64,000 nucleotides of DNA, from positions 17,436,427-17,500,426 of the forward strand of contig OX031065.1 of assembly GCA_943736015.1 (NCBI GenBank), in the 5' to 3' direction. This document shows, piece after piece, positions 21,486-33,140 of this stretch. The notes beneath the pieces were generated by a model. It saw only the letters and a list, made by a program, of their open reading frames with translations. It was not told where the DNA came from and made no database searches. Both the position numbers and the translations under genes were made by a program. How positions within the stretch are numbered: position 1 is the first letter of the stretch; each line of letters starts with the position of its first letter. The stretch is from Tridacna crocea. Lineage: Eukaryota; Mollusca; Bivalvia; Cardiida; Cardiidae.

Positions 21486-22008
21486 CTGTAAAGGGCATTT
21501 TAAAACTACAGTGTATAGTTGTTTTTGTGGCATGTCTAGGTCAAGATCAGAAAGCACAAAACATGCAGTCTGAGCTTTAATCCATACTATTCACTTAATG
21601 GGAGATTCTGGATAAAAGCAACCCTGAAACTGCAATTGTTTAGGTCGTATTTCTAGAGAGTGGGTTAGGTCTAATTCGAAGTCTAAGGATGTAAAAATCC
21701 ATCTTTGGGTAAAAAACTCCATTTTACTGGAATTTTTTTAACCCATATTATATTAATTACAAACAGAGCTTTTACATATATGTCCTTCTATCCACAACTT
21801 TAAAAAAAAATGGTAGGAGTGAAAGTAAATGTACTTTACTATTTTTCCTAGAGTAAGTTACAACAAATTTTTCTTCCCCTGAAATATTTCAACTTAACTA
21901 GTTACCAAAGATCTGTCCAAATCAAGAGCACTGATTTTGCAGAATGTAAATTTGGCATTCATGTTGTGATTTTTCTTTGAGTAGGTAGAAAGGCATCATG
22001 GGAAACAT

Positions 22009-22154
22009 AGAAATAATAGTCAATTCTGCTTATGCAATTATGTACTGGTAAAGATGGAGAAATAATAGTCAATTATGCTTATGCAATTATGTACTGGTAA
22101 AGATGGAGAAATAATAGTCAATTCTGCTTATGCAATTATGTACTGGTAAAGATG
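22009..22154 (+). repeat. 49 bp tandem repeat, three units
   Basis: AAATAATAGTCAATTCTGCT recurs at 22011, 22060 and 22109, each ending TGTACTGGTAAAGATG. Related, shorter array at 22769-22853. A worn family A fragment (21895-22005) lies directly upstream. Confidence 0.85.
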
Positions 22155-22183
22155 CTCTCGCACTATTGCATATTGGCTTACAT

Positions 22184-22635
22184 CACGGCGGGGAATCACG
22201 TGACACAACAACAACAACAATGACCGTTATTTGAAAAAAATCCCCAACTTCAGGTAAGAAAATCTTCAATAATTCCGTTAATACGTGACCGATTGGAATT
22301 TGGTTTGAAGCAGAGAAGGCGGAAGGACTCCAGGGATTTGCTTGATGTGTTAGATTTTTTAAACAACACCTGATAAAAAAGTTATTGACGAGCAAACAAA
22401 TTATCCAGAGTAAAAAATTTCTTTGCTCGTCAATAACTTTTTTATTAGGTGTTGTTTAAAAAAAATCACATATCAAGCAAAACCCTTGGAGTCCTTCCGC
22501 CTTCTCTGCTTCAAACCAAATTCCAATCAATCACGTATTAACGGAATTATTGAAGATTTTCTTACCTGAAGTTGGGGAATTTTTTCAAATAACGGTCATT
22601 GTTGTTGTTGTTGTGTCACGTGATTCCCCGCCGTG
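22184..22635. mobile_element. 452 bp near-perfect palindrome, TACAT target duplication
   Basis: Arms of about 210 bp (CACGGCGGGGAATCACGTG inward, mirror image ending at CCCCGCCGTG) flank a loop of roughly 25 bp. It is bounded by TACAT on both sides (22179-22183 and 22636-22640). The duplicated flank at 22854-22890 has a single TACAT and no insert, which proves the boundaries. A CAC start with a 5 bp duplication would suit a Transib-like origin, an inference only. Confidence 0.9.
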
Positions 22636-23010
22636 TACATATGTAACACATATCACAATAAAAAAGGAACGCCACAACAATGCCAGAGTAACGTCACTTT
22701 TAGTAGTCAATACTCTTTGGTACATAGCATGATCTCCTTGCACATGGAGGTGTGGTGTTTTTTTAAGACAATTCTGCTTATGCAATTATGTACTGGTAAA
22801 GATGGAGAAATAATAATCAATTCTGCTTATGCAATTATGTACTGGTAAAGATGCTCTCGCACTATTGCATATTGGCTTACATATGAACCACATATCACAA
22901 TAAAAAAGGAACGCCACAACAATGCCAGAGTAATGTCACTTTTAGTAGTCAATACTCTTTGGTACATAGCATGATCTCCTTGCACATGGAGGTGTGGTGT
23001 TTTTTGAAGA
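22636..23010 (+). repeat. Tandem duplication around the palindrome
   Basis: The block ACATATCACAATAAAAAAGG ... GGAGGTGTGGTGTTTTTT occurs at 22646-22764 and again at 22887-23005. Each is preceded by CTCTCGCACTATTGCATATT and by 49 bp repeats. A more diverged third block may follow at 23070-23170. Confidence 0.8.
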
Positions 23011-23909
23011 CCGTACTGAAAAATATGTAGCACAAACATAGCAGCTCAGACATGTCATATTTGCTCTCTTTACACATACATAATAAAATAGAAAACCACA
23101 CAGCAATGAAGCTACAGAACAGTAGCTCAAGAACTGATTACTTCGCACAAACATATTGGATAGCATGATAGTTTAGACTTTTTTTATGCAGATGACAGGA
23201 ACGAAGTGTCTCAGCAATGCCGTTTTCTGTGGTGACCACAGTATTTACAAAACTTCAAGGCTGCACATTCAAAAGGAATGTCATGCTAACGGAGCAGTAT
23301 TATATGCCACAGCACTGCATCATATGGCATGCTTATGCCTCGGTACGCCATACTTGACGTTCCTTGAAATCCATATATGTCACGGTAACACGACAGAATC
23401 GTTGAAAATATGCCAAGTGTTTAATTTTCAACAAAGTACACTGAGGTTCATGGCAAGATGACCTGCATAAAGAAATTTTGTTGCATACACCACTGATACT
23501 CAATAGTGAGAGGGTAGCATTAGTGAAAAGAATTGTAAGGTTTTGTATTTTTCGTAGGATTCTTGTCAAAAGTTGCCATAAAATGTGTAGTATGATGTTT
23601 TATCTATATTATCTGCTTTCCTGCACCACTGAGTAAAAACAAAACCAACTATAATGTTGCATTTATTTTATTTGTATATATGTTGAATTTATTTAGCACT
23701 CTGAGGGTTAAATGGATGCTTTAGTTGGTTCACAATGGGCTGAAATGTTTGAAATTTATTGGGGGGAAAGAGGGTTAATTTGACTGGAGTGGCTCCTAAG
23801 GTATGAAACTATCAGGTTTTCATCAATACCTGATGAGTTAGGGTGTGTATTTTGAAACCCTATAGATATGAGTAACAGGTGTGAGTTCATCAGGCTCTAT
23901 CCTGTAGAA

Positions 23910-24130
23910 GACAATAATGTATTGTAATGACCCTTAGGAGAAAGGCTTTTAAATACATTTTGGCAATAGAAGAAAATGCTGGTAAAGGTTTTTCTCCTCT
24001 TTCCACAAATTGTTTTTCTTCCCACAGAAAGACAGCATCCATCTATGTGTACATGTATTTGAATGTTATCTACAATAGTCTTGCTATTAACAATTAGGCT
24101 TTCTGTATAAGCGAGTCTAAATTTATGTTG
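23910..24130 (-). mobile_element. Family A relic
   Basis: ACCCTTAGGAGAAAGGC, TGGCAATAGAAGAAAATGC and CTCCTCTTTCCACAAATTG are worn versions of the short flank and hairpin. Confidence 0.4.
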
Positions 24131-24399
24131 TCTGTGAAATATGCAAAGTCCAAAACAGAATGGAATAATTATACTTTAACAGTTTAAAAAAACACTTATT
24201 ATAGCAGTTCGTAGATAACTTTGATACCTAGGTATTCACTTCCCCAGATGCACTGCTATAGCCAGTTTTAGCACTGAAAGGTCAAGGGCTAATTTTCTTT
24301 CTTTCTAAAATGTTCTGTGCATTTAGACTGCAAGCAAAAGTGCAATGTGTTATTTTTAGAGATAAATCAAACAGTTGTTGTATTGCTAGTGCACCTGAA

Positions 24400-25120
24400 C
24401 ATGAAGTGCTCGAGGTGAGCTTTTGTGATCGTGCTGTGTCTGTGGTGTCCATTGTCCATCATCAACTGTTACCTTTTGTAGATTCAGGACCTATTGTAGT
24501 TTCAGGAGGCCATGATTTCAGTTCTATTTTGGTGAAACTTGGTCAGAATATTTTTCCTGGTGATTTCTTGGACTGGTGGGAAAATTGGTCTTATTGGGTA
24601 AAAAAAGTAGGTCACATGGTCAAGTCATAGAGAAAGCTTATGTTTGCTATGGCAGTCACATTGTCAGTCAGAATTTTTGTCATAATGATGATTATCTTGG
24701 ATCAATTTAAAAACAGGTCATTAATTTTAAAGTAAAAAATTAGGTCATTAGGTCATAATTTGAAAAAAAAGCTTGTGAAGGCTCAGGATGCAACATTTTT
24801 GGTCAGAATCTTCATATTGGACAAGTCTGAAAATGGGTCAAATGGGGCCAAAAATTAGATCATCAGCTTAGACTTTGCAATACCTTGTGTGTACCCCTGG
24901 AGGTCACATTTTCTGTCCATTTCTTATAAAAATTCGTCAGAGTGTTTAATGTCTTGATACTATTTCTGAGCAGTTTGAAAATAGGTCACAGGAGATCAAA
25001 AGCAAGGTCACTATGTTCAAATTTAGTAACACCTTGTGTGCACTCTAGAGACTTTTTTTTCGAATTCTCATGACAGAATGTTTGTAATGCTGACATCAAG
25101 CACCAATGTGAAATCTGTCA
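24400..25120 (+). repeat. Long repeat with GGTCAGAAT/AGGTCA periodicity
   Basis: Words TTGGTCAGAAT, CTTGGAC/ATCTTGGATC, GAAAATGGGTCA, TTAGGTCA and ACACCTTGTGTGCACTCTAG recur about every 110-140 bp, so it is built of diverged tandem units. I associate this wording with a dispersed mollusc repeat, from memory. The open frame at 24310-24630 runs through it and is not a gene. Confidence 0.6.
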
Positions 25121-25319
25121 TCTTTGGTCAAAAAGCTCAGGTAAGTGGTTCCAAAGCCAACACAGCCCTTTTATTGTTGATTAAATGAACTGTAAACTGA
25201 GCAGCCAGGTTCATGATTTAACAGTTGAATACAGATAAGTTTATTGATTGAATGACTTAGCAGTGTTAAACAGAATCGATTGAATGATAGATCAATTGAT
25301 ATGTTTTTTGGGTGTTCAG

Positions 25320-25720
25320 TGGATGGATAGATGTGTATGACTGAGGTGATTTCAGGTGGCTTAAATGGATGGCTAGTTGTCTGGCTGACTGGCTGGTTGA
25401 ATGGATTAGGTTTTTGGTTGTTGGATGGATGGTTGGAAGAATATCCTTGTGATTGGATCACTGACAATACTCTTAATGGATGGGTGAATGAGTATGTCAC
25501 TAAGGTGGATTGGTAGATAATTGGATAGATAGTTGGGTGTGTTCGTTTGTTGGCAATTCTTAGTTCTTATGAATAGAGAGATGGATATCTTCATCATTGG
25601 ATGGCTGAACATATCCATCCTGTGGTAGATTGAGATAGCAGGCACAATGTAGTTGTTGGATGTATGAAGGACATTGACTTTGTAGATAGAAGGGCAGATG
25701 AAGGGATTTGTCAATGGATC
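25320..25720 (+). repeat. Degenerate TGGA/TGGCTG-rich satellite-like tract
   Basis: Dense TGGATGG, TGGCTGAC and TGATTGGAT words without a fixed frame make both strands unusually open. Low complexity explains the open frames here. Confidence 0.7.
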
Positions 25721-25975
25721 AACAACGAAAAATTCCTGAATTATCAAACCATTCAGATTCCTAAAAGGGTGAGGCCTTGGAGGTATCATTTCCTCATTCT
25801 GGGATGGCTTGTGTCCATCAATAATTATCTTTTGTTATGCTAGGCTAGAACTGTAATTTAGTCAAGCTGAAATTGAGTCAAAAACATCAAAAAAAATATC
25901 AGTTTTTGAAACTTGATACTATTCTTCATGTGTTGTGACTTTGTTCTCCATGCAATTGATTGGATAATTTTATCA

Positions 25976-26433
25976 TTAACTCTTTACCAGATGATACTTA
26001 GATTTGGCTTGCAACATGCAAAAAGGGGCATTCGGACATTTGCGTAAAGTGTTGTCTCGGATCAGCCAGTGCAGTCTGCGCAGGCTAATCCGAAAGGACA
26101 TTTTCCGTTTTTATGTAATTTTCTGTTTTGCGCAAGTCTACTGTCGCACGAAATTTAAAGTAGCCGTAAAGTGCCGTCTAGGATTAGCCTGCGCAGGCTC
26201 ACCTGAGACGACACTTTACGCAAATGTTCGAATGCCCCTTTTCGTGTGTTGCAAGCCATTTTAGACTGTTCTGATATCAAAAGCATTGACATATGTAGAA
26301 AATATTGCAGGAAAAAGGAGAAAATACAAATTACAGGAATTGAAATTCTCCTTGTCCAACAAAGTTTTCAAAAGCTGTCTTTTTCGGGAGGGGGGGGGGT
26401 GTAAAAAAAAAAGGACCTTTTGGTTAGGGATTT
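25976..26433 (+). mobile_element. Family A MITE split by family C
   Basis: TTAACTCTTTACCAGATGA begins the element, family C occupies 26005-26258, and the A interior resumes as TTTTAGACTGTTCTGATATC with a worn hairpin near 26310-26360 and a 10-base G-run at 26390. The right TTAA is lost. Confidence 0.75.
26005..26258 (+). mobile_element. Family C MITE nested in family A
   Basis: TGGCTTGCAACATGCAAAAA ... TTTTCGTGTGTTGCAAGCCA, 254 bp. Palindrome 1 carries CAGCCAGTGCAGTCTGCGCA, palindrome 2 is shortened (GATTAGCCTGCGCAGGCTCA). Confidence 0.85.
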
Positions 26434-26666
26434 ATAATTATGTTAAAAAGATTAGGCTAGCATTGTCAGTCAGGAGAAGGTAGTTATAATTAAAGTCAAG
26501 AATCAGGATCTCACAAAATGTCAATCAGCAAAGATCAGGATCAGGATGCAAGGTTTACAGCTTAGTCATGATCAACCCTTTTAGCCCAGCCCTGTTTGCT
26601 TTAGCACTCAAGCAGTGATTGATATTTAGCTTTCAATGAAACAGATATTGTACTATGCATATTTTT

Positions 26667-26897
26667 TCAACCCATTACCACACAACCAATACTTTTGACA
26701 ACCCTGAGAAAGAAGCGTTTTGGAAAACATTGCGGGAAAAGGAGAAAATGCTGGTAACCAGCATTTTCGCCTTTTCCCACAATGTTTTCTACCCTTCACA
26801 AAACAAATTCAATTTTTTTTTTTCACTTTAATTTTGTTGTCTGCAAATGCCTTCGCTTTGGACAAGCCTAAAATATTGTCGTTTGGTAATGAGTTAA
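26667..26897 (-). mobile_element. Family A MITE, complete
   Basis: TCAACCCATTACCACAC to GGTAATGAG+TTAA, 231 bp, hairpin with two mismatches and a T-run in the long flank. Confidence 0.85.
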
Positions 26898-26945
26898 AGA
26901 CCATCACAGACATAAAAAATAAAGACAAAATCAAATTGTTGATCT

Positions 26946-27177
26946 ATAACCCTTTACTGCACTGTATGTCATGAGTTTAAATGATTTTGAAAATGTAGCC
27001 TTTGAGAAAATTGTGGGAAAAGGAGAAAATGCTGATAACAGCATTTTTTGAATTTTTTCCCATTCCCACAATGTTATCTACCCTTTCATAGACAGTTTCA
27101 TTATTTGACCCACATTTATATTTATGTCTTCAAATAATTCAAATTCAGACAAAGTCTACATTGTGGTAAATAGTTAA
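26946..27177 (-). mobile_element. Family A MITE, diverged
   Basis: AACCCTTTACTGCAC to GGTAAATAG+TTAA, 232 bp. Hairpin right arm is interrupted by TTGAATTTTTTCCCA. Confidence 0.65.
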
Positions 27178-27179
27178 TG

Positions 27180-27597
27180 TGTTATGTCAGTGTGTTAATA
27201 CAGAATTTGTTTATTCAGAGTACATCCCCATAATTCTATTTCCAACAGGCATTATTGTCTTCAAATTGTAATGGAAATGAGCTGACCATAAAAGGTCATT
27301 GTCATGCTGTCAGATATAGTGGTCAACTGGTAGCATCATTAATGATCTAGTAGTGGGCCACTGTCATTGGATAACACTTGTTCAATAAATGTGTATTTTT
27401 CATTGGTCAGCCATTCTGTGGATACTGGTCTGATTGATTGTTGAGGTCTTTGTTTTGATTGGTTCATAGGATTTTTATGGTAGCTTTTGCTTTCTTTCTT
27501 GGCTGATCTTCAATGCTGATCCCATAGCAATACCACTTGCCGTAACTCAGCTGATTCCATACCTGTATCTAACCAGTCTGTATAACAGTTATTTCCA
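27180..27597. other. Low-repeat stretch, no gene seen
   Basis: About 400 bp free of the common repeats, with several CATTGGTC/GATTGGTTCA CCAAT-like words (27370-27470). No exon supported. Possible regulatory sequence. Confidence 0.3.
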
Positions 27598-27710
27598 TTT
27601 CTTTACCAGAAGGTATTCAATATTTGAGTCATGTTTAATTTGTCATCTGCAAATTAATGCTTTAAATTTGGACTGGTCTAAAATTTTATCATTTTCTAAG
27701 AAGTTAAAAA
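27598..27710 (-). mobile_element. Family A long-flank fragment
   Basis: TTTGAGTCATGTTTAATTTG, GTCATCTGCAAATTAATGC, GGACTGGTCTAAAATTTTAT and a TTAA-like end. The hairpin is missing. Confidence 0.55.
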
Positions 27711-28380
27711 GTCAACTCGGCAATGCATGTTCAAGAAAGTGGACCAACTGTAACAAAAATTTGCAGGCACTGAAATAAAATCCGCTATAGCAAACCATGC
27801 ATAATGAAAGAGCCTAAAAATTCCATTTTTATACTCATCACAATTTTATTTAGAAAATTTCATTGTTGAGGCCAATATGGAATAGAACAATAGAACAACT
27901 GAGGCAATTGTCAAGACCCAGTTACAGCAGTGTTCCAAAGCCATCATTAGCTATTAGCCAAATGTTTAGAATGTCTGAAATATCTCAATCGCAGATTGCC
28001 AAAGAAATATGGCTCAAAAATTGAAATTTGTTTCTGGATGGAAACAAGAAGATAATGCTGGTTACAGTCATGATCTCATTTTCCCACGATGCTTCCAAGG
28101 AGCTTTTACATCCAGCACACTAGATCTCCAGATTGTGTTGCAAAAAACGAAGGCCTTTTTTACCAAAATATCTTTCTAAAAATTCAACGATTCCAATTGA
28201 AAATACAAATAGGCTACAGGTCTTCTGATGTCTCAGAGTAATTGTCAAAGCTAATTGAAAAGAGATTGAAACATTCATGTTGAGTTGGTAGGGGTAATTT
28301 TAATTTTATGATGGAAATAAAAGAAAAGGCCATAAATTAAAATGAAAAAAAAACTGAACACTCTGAATCAACATTTATTC
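27710..28380. other. Mostly unique sequence with one worn family A hairpin
   Basis: AAAATTGAAATTTGTTTCTG near 28018 and AGAAGATAATGCTGGTTAC near 28047 are family A traces. The remainder shows nothing identifiable. Confidence 0.4.
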
Positions 28381-28385
28381 TACTC

Positions 28386-28625
28386 TTAACCCTTCACTAA
28401 ACAATCCCTGGCTCTTACAACCCTGAGGTAGGAGCCTTTTGAAAAAAATTTGGGAAAAGGAGAAAATAATGATAACCAGCATTTTTATATTTTCTCTCTT
28501 TTCCAGAATGTTTTCTACCCTGCTGGAAACAAAGTTCATTTTTTTACATACGTTTATTTTGTCCTCTGTAAGCGCTTTCAATTTGGAAGATTGAGTCTAA
28601 AATTTTGTCATTTTGGAAAGAGTTG
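28386..28625 (-). mobile_element. Family A MITE, worn
   Basis: TTAACCCTTCACTAAACAAT start, hairpin TTGGGAAAAGGAGAAAATAATG with an insertion TTTATA in the right arm, and TTTTGGAAAGAGTTGAA end. Confidence 0.65.
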
Positions 28626-29076
28626 AAGGGCCATAAAAGGTTGATAAATTTCTGCCAGCCTTCATCTGTCCTTGGAAACCTGTGTCTTTACCTTAACTCC
28701 TTTGATCAAAGAACATATAATTACTCTTGTTAAAGATGAAAACATTGGCAATAGTAAAGTATGGCTGAAGGGTTGAATTTGTTTTTGGAAATTGTAGACG
28801 CCTTTTTCTTGGGGTGATTCAGAAATAGGCATGGGTTTTAGAGTTAATTCTGTAGTTTAAACATGCTTATTTTATACCGTGTTATAAAAAAAAAATCTTC
28901 AACTTGCATTGATCAATCTCTAAAGTTTCGTCCTGGAAATATGAACCAGCATTTGCACTGTGATATCAGTAGTTCCAAAGGTTCTGAGCCCACTCTTCAT
29001 GTGTTTTTTAACTTTAAAACTTTGAATAGAGAGATGCGACTCTGAGGCCAAGGCTCTACTGGTACACCACTGTCTC

Positions 29077-29327
29077 TTAACTCTTTCACCAACAAAAAAA
29101 AAATGTTGGACATATCCATTTATTTGGATGCATATGGAAATTATAACATTTTTCAGATGATCAAATTGATTGTAAATCAAGTGATGAATTTAGTCCCTGA
29201 AATGATACAAAACATTGCAGGAAAAGGAGAAAATGCTGAATACGAGCTGCTTTTCTCTTTTTCTCACAATGGTTAAGCCTTCTTCCCCAGAGTTGTTTAA
29301 GCTCAAGCTTGTGTGGAAAAGGGTTTA
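29077..29327 (+). mobile_element. Family A MITE, worn
   Basis: TTAACTCTTTCACCAACA start, GCAGGAAAAGGAGAAAATGC hairpin and GTGTGGAAAAGGGTTTA end. The interior is rearranged. Confidence 0.55.
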
Positions 29328-29329
29328 TT

Positions 29330-30450
29330 TGTAACCAAACAGTAAAATTCTTGTCATATCCAAATTGTAAGCATTTACAGACAAGTCTAGTGTAGCTCAA
29401 AAGATGATTGTCAGAACAGTGTAGAATACATGCTATATTTTTAATCATTTTACTTTGTTTTTGACACAATTGTTTAGAAAAATGGTATACCGAGATAATT
29501 TTTCTGGCTTGTTTTCAGACTTATCATTCAGCATGGAAGTGTCTTCAATTTCGCAGTCTGGTAAATGTTTTATGCTGGAAAGGCTAAATGATGAACGATA
29601 ACGGCTCTTTATTAGTCACAATCAGGGACTGCTTTGTCTGATCTGAGGGGTTCTGGCCAAAATTTGCAACACAATAGGAAAGCGGGGCACACCCAACAGG
29701 GTGAATGCATACGCCGTCTCTATAATTAGAAAAAATTGTTCAAAAAAAGGAATGATAACAATTAAAGACACTATAAATTGTTCTTTTTGGATTCCCATTG
29801 TTAATCTTTCGGGGGCCATTAAATATGGAAGACTGGCAAAGACGGCATGACATGTGTGTCTTCTGTCCAAATTAGGAATCCCCTTTTCTCTCTCTCCCTA
29901 GAATTACTAGATTTGTGAGCCATTTGTCACTTAATCTGAATGGCCCTTGATAATGAAATATTTTTTGACACTTTTGTTTTCAGGAGACTCAAGAAAGCAT
30001 GAGTGCTGAGAAGAGGGTATTTGAGCCTGATAATGATCTGCTATTGAAATTGGCCTGTTTTAATTGCTGTCTTACAAGTTTGACCATGTGATACTGCTTC
30101 CATACCAATTCTTGTTTACCGATTTCTCTTTGTTCTGTTTGTTTGAGATGGTTATTGTTACGAGTTTGAAATCATACAACGCCAAGAGTCTGTTCTATGT
30201 ATGATGTAAGCCATAGCAACATTTGAATTTTGGAGGCTTTTAAATACATTGCAACAGGTGAAGAAATAAAATATATGAGGCAGAACATACTGTATTTTTC
30301 GTGACAGTTTGAATAAAGAACAGACTGCAGCGACCACACAGCCTGATATTATATAGATTTGTTGGAAGTTACGTGTGATTTTCCTTACAAAATAACATTT
30401 GAAACAGGAATATTTGAATTTTTTCTTTGGTTTGGTAATGTCAAAGAGTT
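29330..30450. other. Low-repeat stretch, possible conserved non-coding DNA
   Basis: Contains 29600-29990, a compositionally balanced non-repetitive block including AATTAAAGACACTATAAATT, GGGGGCCATTAAATATGG and GAGCCATTTGTCACTTAATC. It lacks an open frame worth calling on the plus strand. Its homeodomain-type TAAT words make regulatory function conceivable but unproven. Confidence 0.3.
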
Positions 30451-30457
30451 TAGCTGC

Positions 30458-30650
30458 TTAACTCTTTACCAAAGTACAAAATCTCAGACATATCCAAACT
30501 AAGAGCATTTGCACACAAGTTACTTAATGTGGCCCAGATCAAGGTTTTTATCCTTCATAAAGACAAAACAATTTGGATAGAAAAGAAGCTTATGGTTACA
30601 TGGTCATTTTCAAACACTGTTTTTGAAGGCATCTTTTCCCAGGGTTGGAT
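30458..30650 (+). mobile_element. Family A relic, no hairpin
   Basis: TTAACTCTTTACCAAAGTAC, AGACATATCCAAACTAAGAG and CAAACACTGTTTTTGAAGGC. The centre has been lost. Confidence 0.5.
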
Positions 30651-32740
30651 TCAGGGTTCAAAATAATAAAATGAAGCACTGATCCAACAAAGAATGAATT
30701 ATGGTTAGAAAGTGTATTCGGATAATGTTTTAATTTTGACCTTAAATGACCACTGGTCATTCAAAACCTTGATGACCTAAGGTCAGCTTGTACTCAAATG
30801 AGCGCTGGTCAACATAACATGACCCCAGCTGATTTAATTATTCTTCCTTTGTATCCGTTACTTGTTGTTTCAAATCAAGTTTTCAAAACTATATTTATTA
30901 GTTCATCTCCCATATCTTTCTTTTCGTGTTAGTTGGAAGGAATATGCAACTTATTGTTGTTGCTGTTTAAAATTCACATAGCATCAGAAAATGCTTCAAA
31001 AAATGGGAAAAACAATCATGCCTCTTATGAGCAGTAACTTTTGTCTTTTTGATTTAATACTTTCAAAAAGGTCTGCTGCAAGATGCAAAATTAGCTTGTG
31101 AGTTGAAGGAAAACTTTAGTGTTGAGCCTTAAAACCAAAATTTACCAATAGATTAAAGGAGAAATGAATGATTTGCAATGACCTGTAAATAATAAAAGGT
31201 TCTAAATATGGTTCTCACATCTGCCCTGCAACTGTTGTTCTATGAATGGACTGTGAATATGCTTTATCTTAATTCTACCCTTAGCTGGCTTAGGATTTAT
31301 CTAAAATTATCTCCTCTGGGAAAGAGTTGAATTGTTGTTTATACATGTACACAGTTACAACATACTTTTAATCTCAACCATTCCCAGGAGAAGTCGGGTA
31401 ATTGCATGGTTGGGAGGGTATAAGATAATGAAATAATTTCAGTTTTATAAAGAAAATGGTCTAAATACAGATGTAGTTCTTATTTAAAACATGTTCAATT
31501 TATCATTTGAGTTTGGTAATCAACCACTTGTAACTCATAATTATACACAAGTATAACCATTGGTTGGAGAGTGAATGAGCAACTGCACACTCTGGAGTAC
31601 TTAATAATGTTAGTTTGTAGTATACAGGGTTTATGTTGTATTTACAGTGAGTTTGAAAAAAAATATTCGCAGTTGAATGTTGACCTCACTTTATTGTGCA
31701 ACAAGAAATAATTGCATAACTACTGGTAGTTCTATAGACTGGTTCTGTTGGGTTTTCAAAATGCTTGAAATGTTTTGCAAAACACTTCAGTGTCATCTTA
31801 TTTAGCTTTGAGAGTAATGTAGCTTTAACATAGCTAGAACTGGGAGAACCCATTTATTATTATATTGACTGGTTGATTCTGTTGGGAAAGGTTTTTGAAA
31901 TGATGAAAACAATGTGTTAGAAGGCAAAGCATTATCATTTCTTTTTTGTATGCCTTATGTTGTAGTTTAAATTATGATAAAATCTGGAGAAAATATGACT
32001 GGTAAAGGTCACTGCAGATACAGTTAACTTCTTTTTCTATCCCGAAGGAGCGGTCCATAAAAGATTGCTTGTTGTTTGAAAGAGGGACCCCATAGTTTGA
32101 TGCTGGGGGTGTTAAGCAAATAATATCAAATTGAATTAGACATAAAGACCAGACTCCATGATTAAAACAGGTTCCTCAGCTTTTATAAGGCAACAGATGG
32201 TCAATTTTATAAAGAGAGCCTGATGACAAAAACAGTGAATTCTCATTTATTGGTAGAACAAAACAGTAAAGCACCCAAGGGACCCAGAATAATTTGTCTT
32301 TGTATCCAGTCCAACAGGGGCTTGACAAATAGGAAACATTTCAGTGATCAAGATTTTACTCAGACCCATTTGATTGGATGTTTCGATAATCTACTGGAAA
32401 TAGTCTCAAAATTGCACAATGATCGCAGTTCAATGCTTTCTGTCCTTTAAATAGAAATGTTTCTGATGACCCAGATGAGAATTTATTAGATATCTGGGAG
32501 ACTATAAAATGAATTATTACAGCCAATTTTTGTCTGTCTTCCATGATATAATATGATACATGCTTAAAGTTCTTCTTTTCGTTGCCAGTTAAGATTAAAT
32601 GCATTTAAAGCAAAATCAAATTTCTGCATGGATCTTATTTGCATACTATGCTGTCACTGGCAGAATGCATTTATGCATTTGGAGACAGTTCTGAAAACAA
32701 AGAAGAGCAAAAGAAGGCTTGTTTCCTATTATGAAGACTT
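30650..32740. other. 2.1 kb low-repeat stretch, no gene seen
   Basis: The longest stretch free of identifiable elements in the left two-thirds of the window. Open frames at 32223-32450 (plus) and 32356-32604 (minus) overlap each other and lack splice or start context. A CNE-like unique block at 32150-32600 is the least repetitive part. Confidence 0.4.
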
Positions 32741-32743
32741 TTT

Positions 32744-32973
32744 TTAACCCTTTCCCAAACAACAAACTTTTGGACTAGACCAAATTGAAAGCATTTGCAG
32801 ATGACAATTCAGCTCTTGCTGAAAAGATGGTTTCTGTGTATGATAGGGTAGAAAACATTGTGGGATAAGGAGAAAAATGCTGGTTACCAGCATTTTCTCC
32901 TTTTCCCGCAATGTTTTCAAAAGGCTACTATTCCAGACCTGTAAACACCAGGGATTGTTTGGGAAAGGGTTAA
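32744..32973 (+). mobile_element. Family A MITE, CCCTTTCCC subtype, complete
   Basis: TTAACCCTTTCCCAAACAAC to GGGAAAGGG+TTAA, 230 bp, matched end subtypes and a nearly perfect hairpin. Its right TTAA is also the left TTAA of the next copy. Confidence 0.9.
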
Positions 32974-33140
32974 ACTTTACTAACTACAAAACCTTGGATT
33001 CTTCCATATTCAAAGCATTTGCTGATGACAAATGGGATAAAGGAGAAATACTTGTTACCAACATTTTCTCCTCTTCTCACAGTGTTAACAAAAACCTACT
33101 TTCTGGGATTTTAAAACGAGATTGTTTGGTAAAGGGTTAA
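32970..33140 (+). mobile_element. Family A MITE, internally deleted (171 bp)
   Basis: TTAAACTTTACTAACTAC to GGTAAAGGG+TTAA. The segment between GCTGATGACAAA and the hairpin is deleted and the hairpin outer stem is missing on the left. Confidence 0.7.

Noticed and set aside
24310..24630. 106-residue plus-strand frame
   Set aside because: It lies in the repeat with GGTCAGAAT/AGGTCA periodicity; the protein has no recognisable domain.
25171..25789. Overlapping minus-strand frames rich in His/Pro/Ser
   Set aside because: They are translations of a degenerate TGGA-type low-complexity tract.
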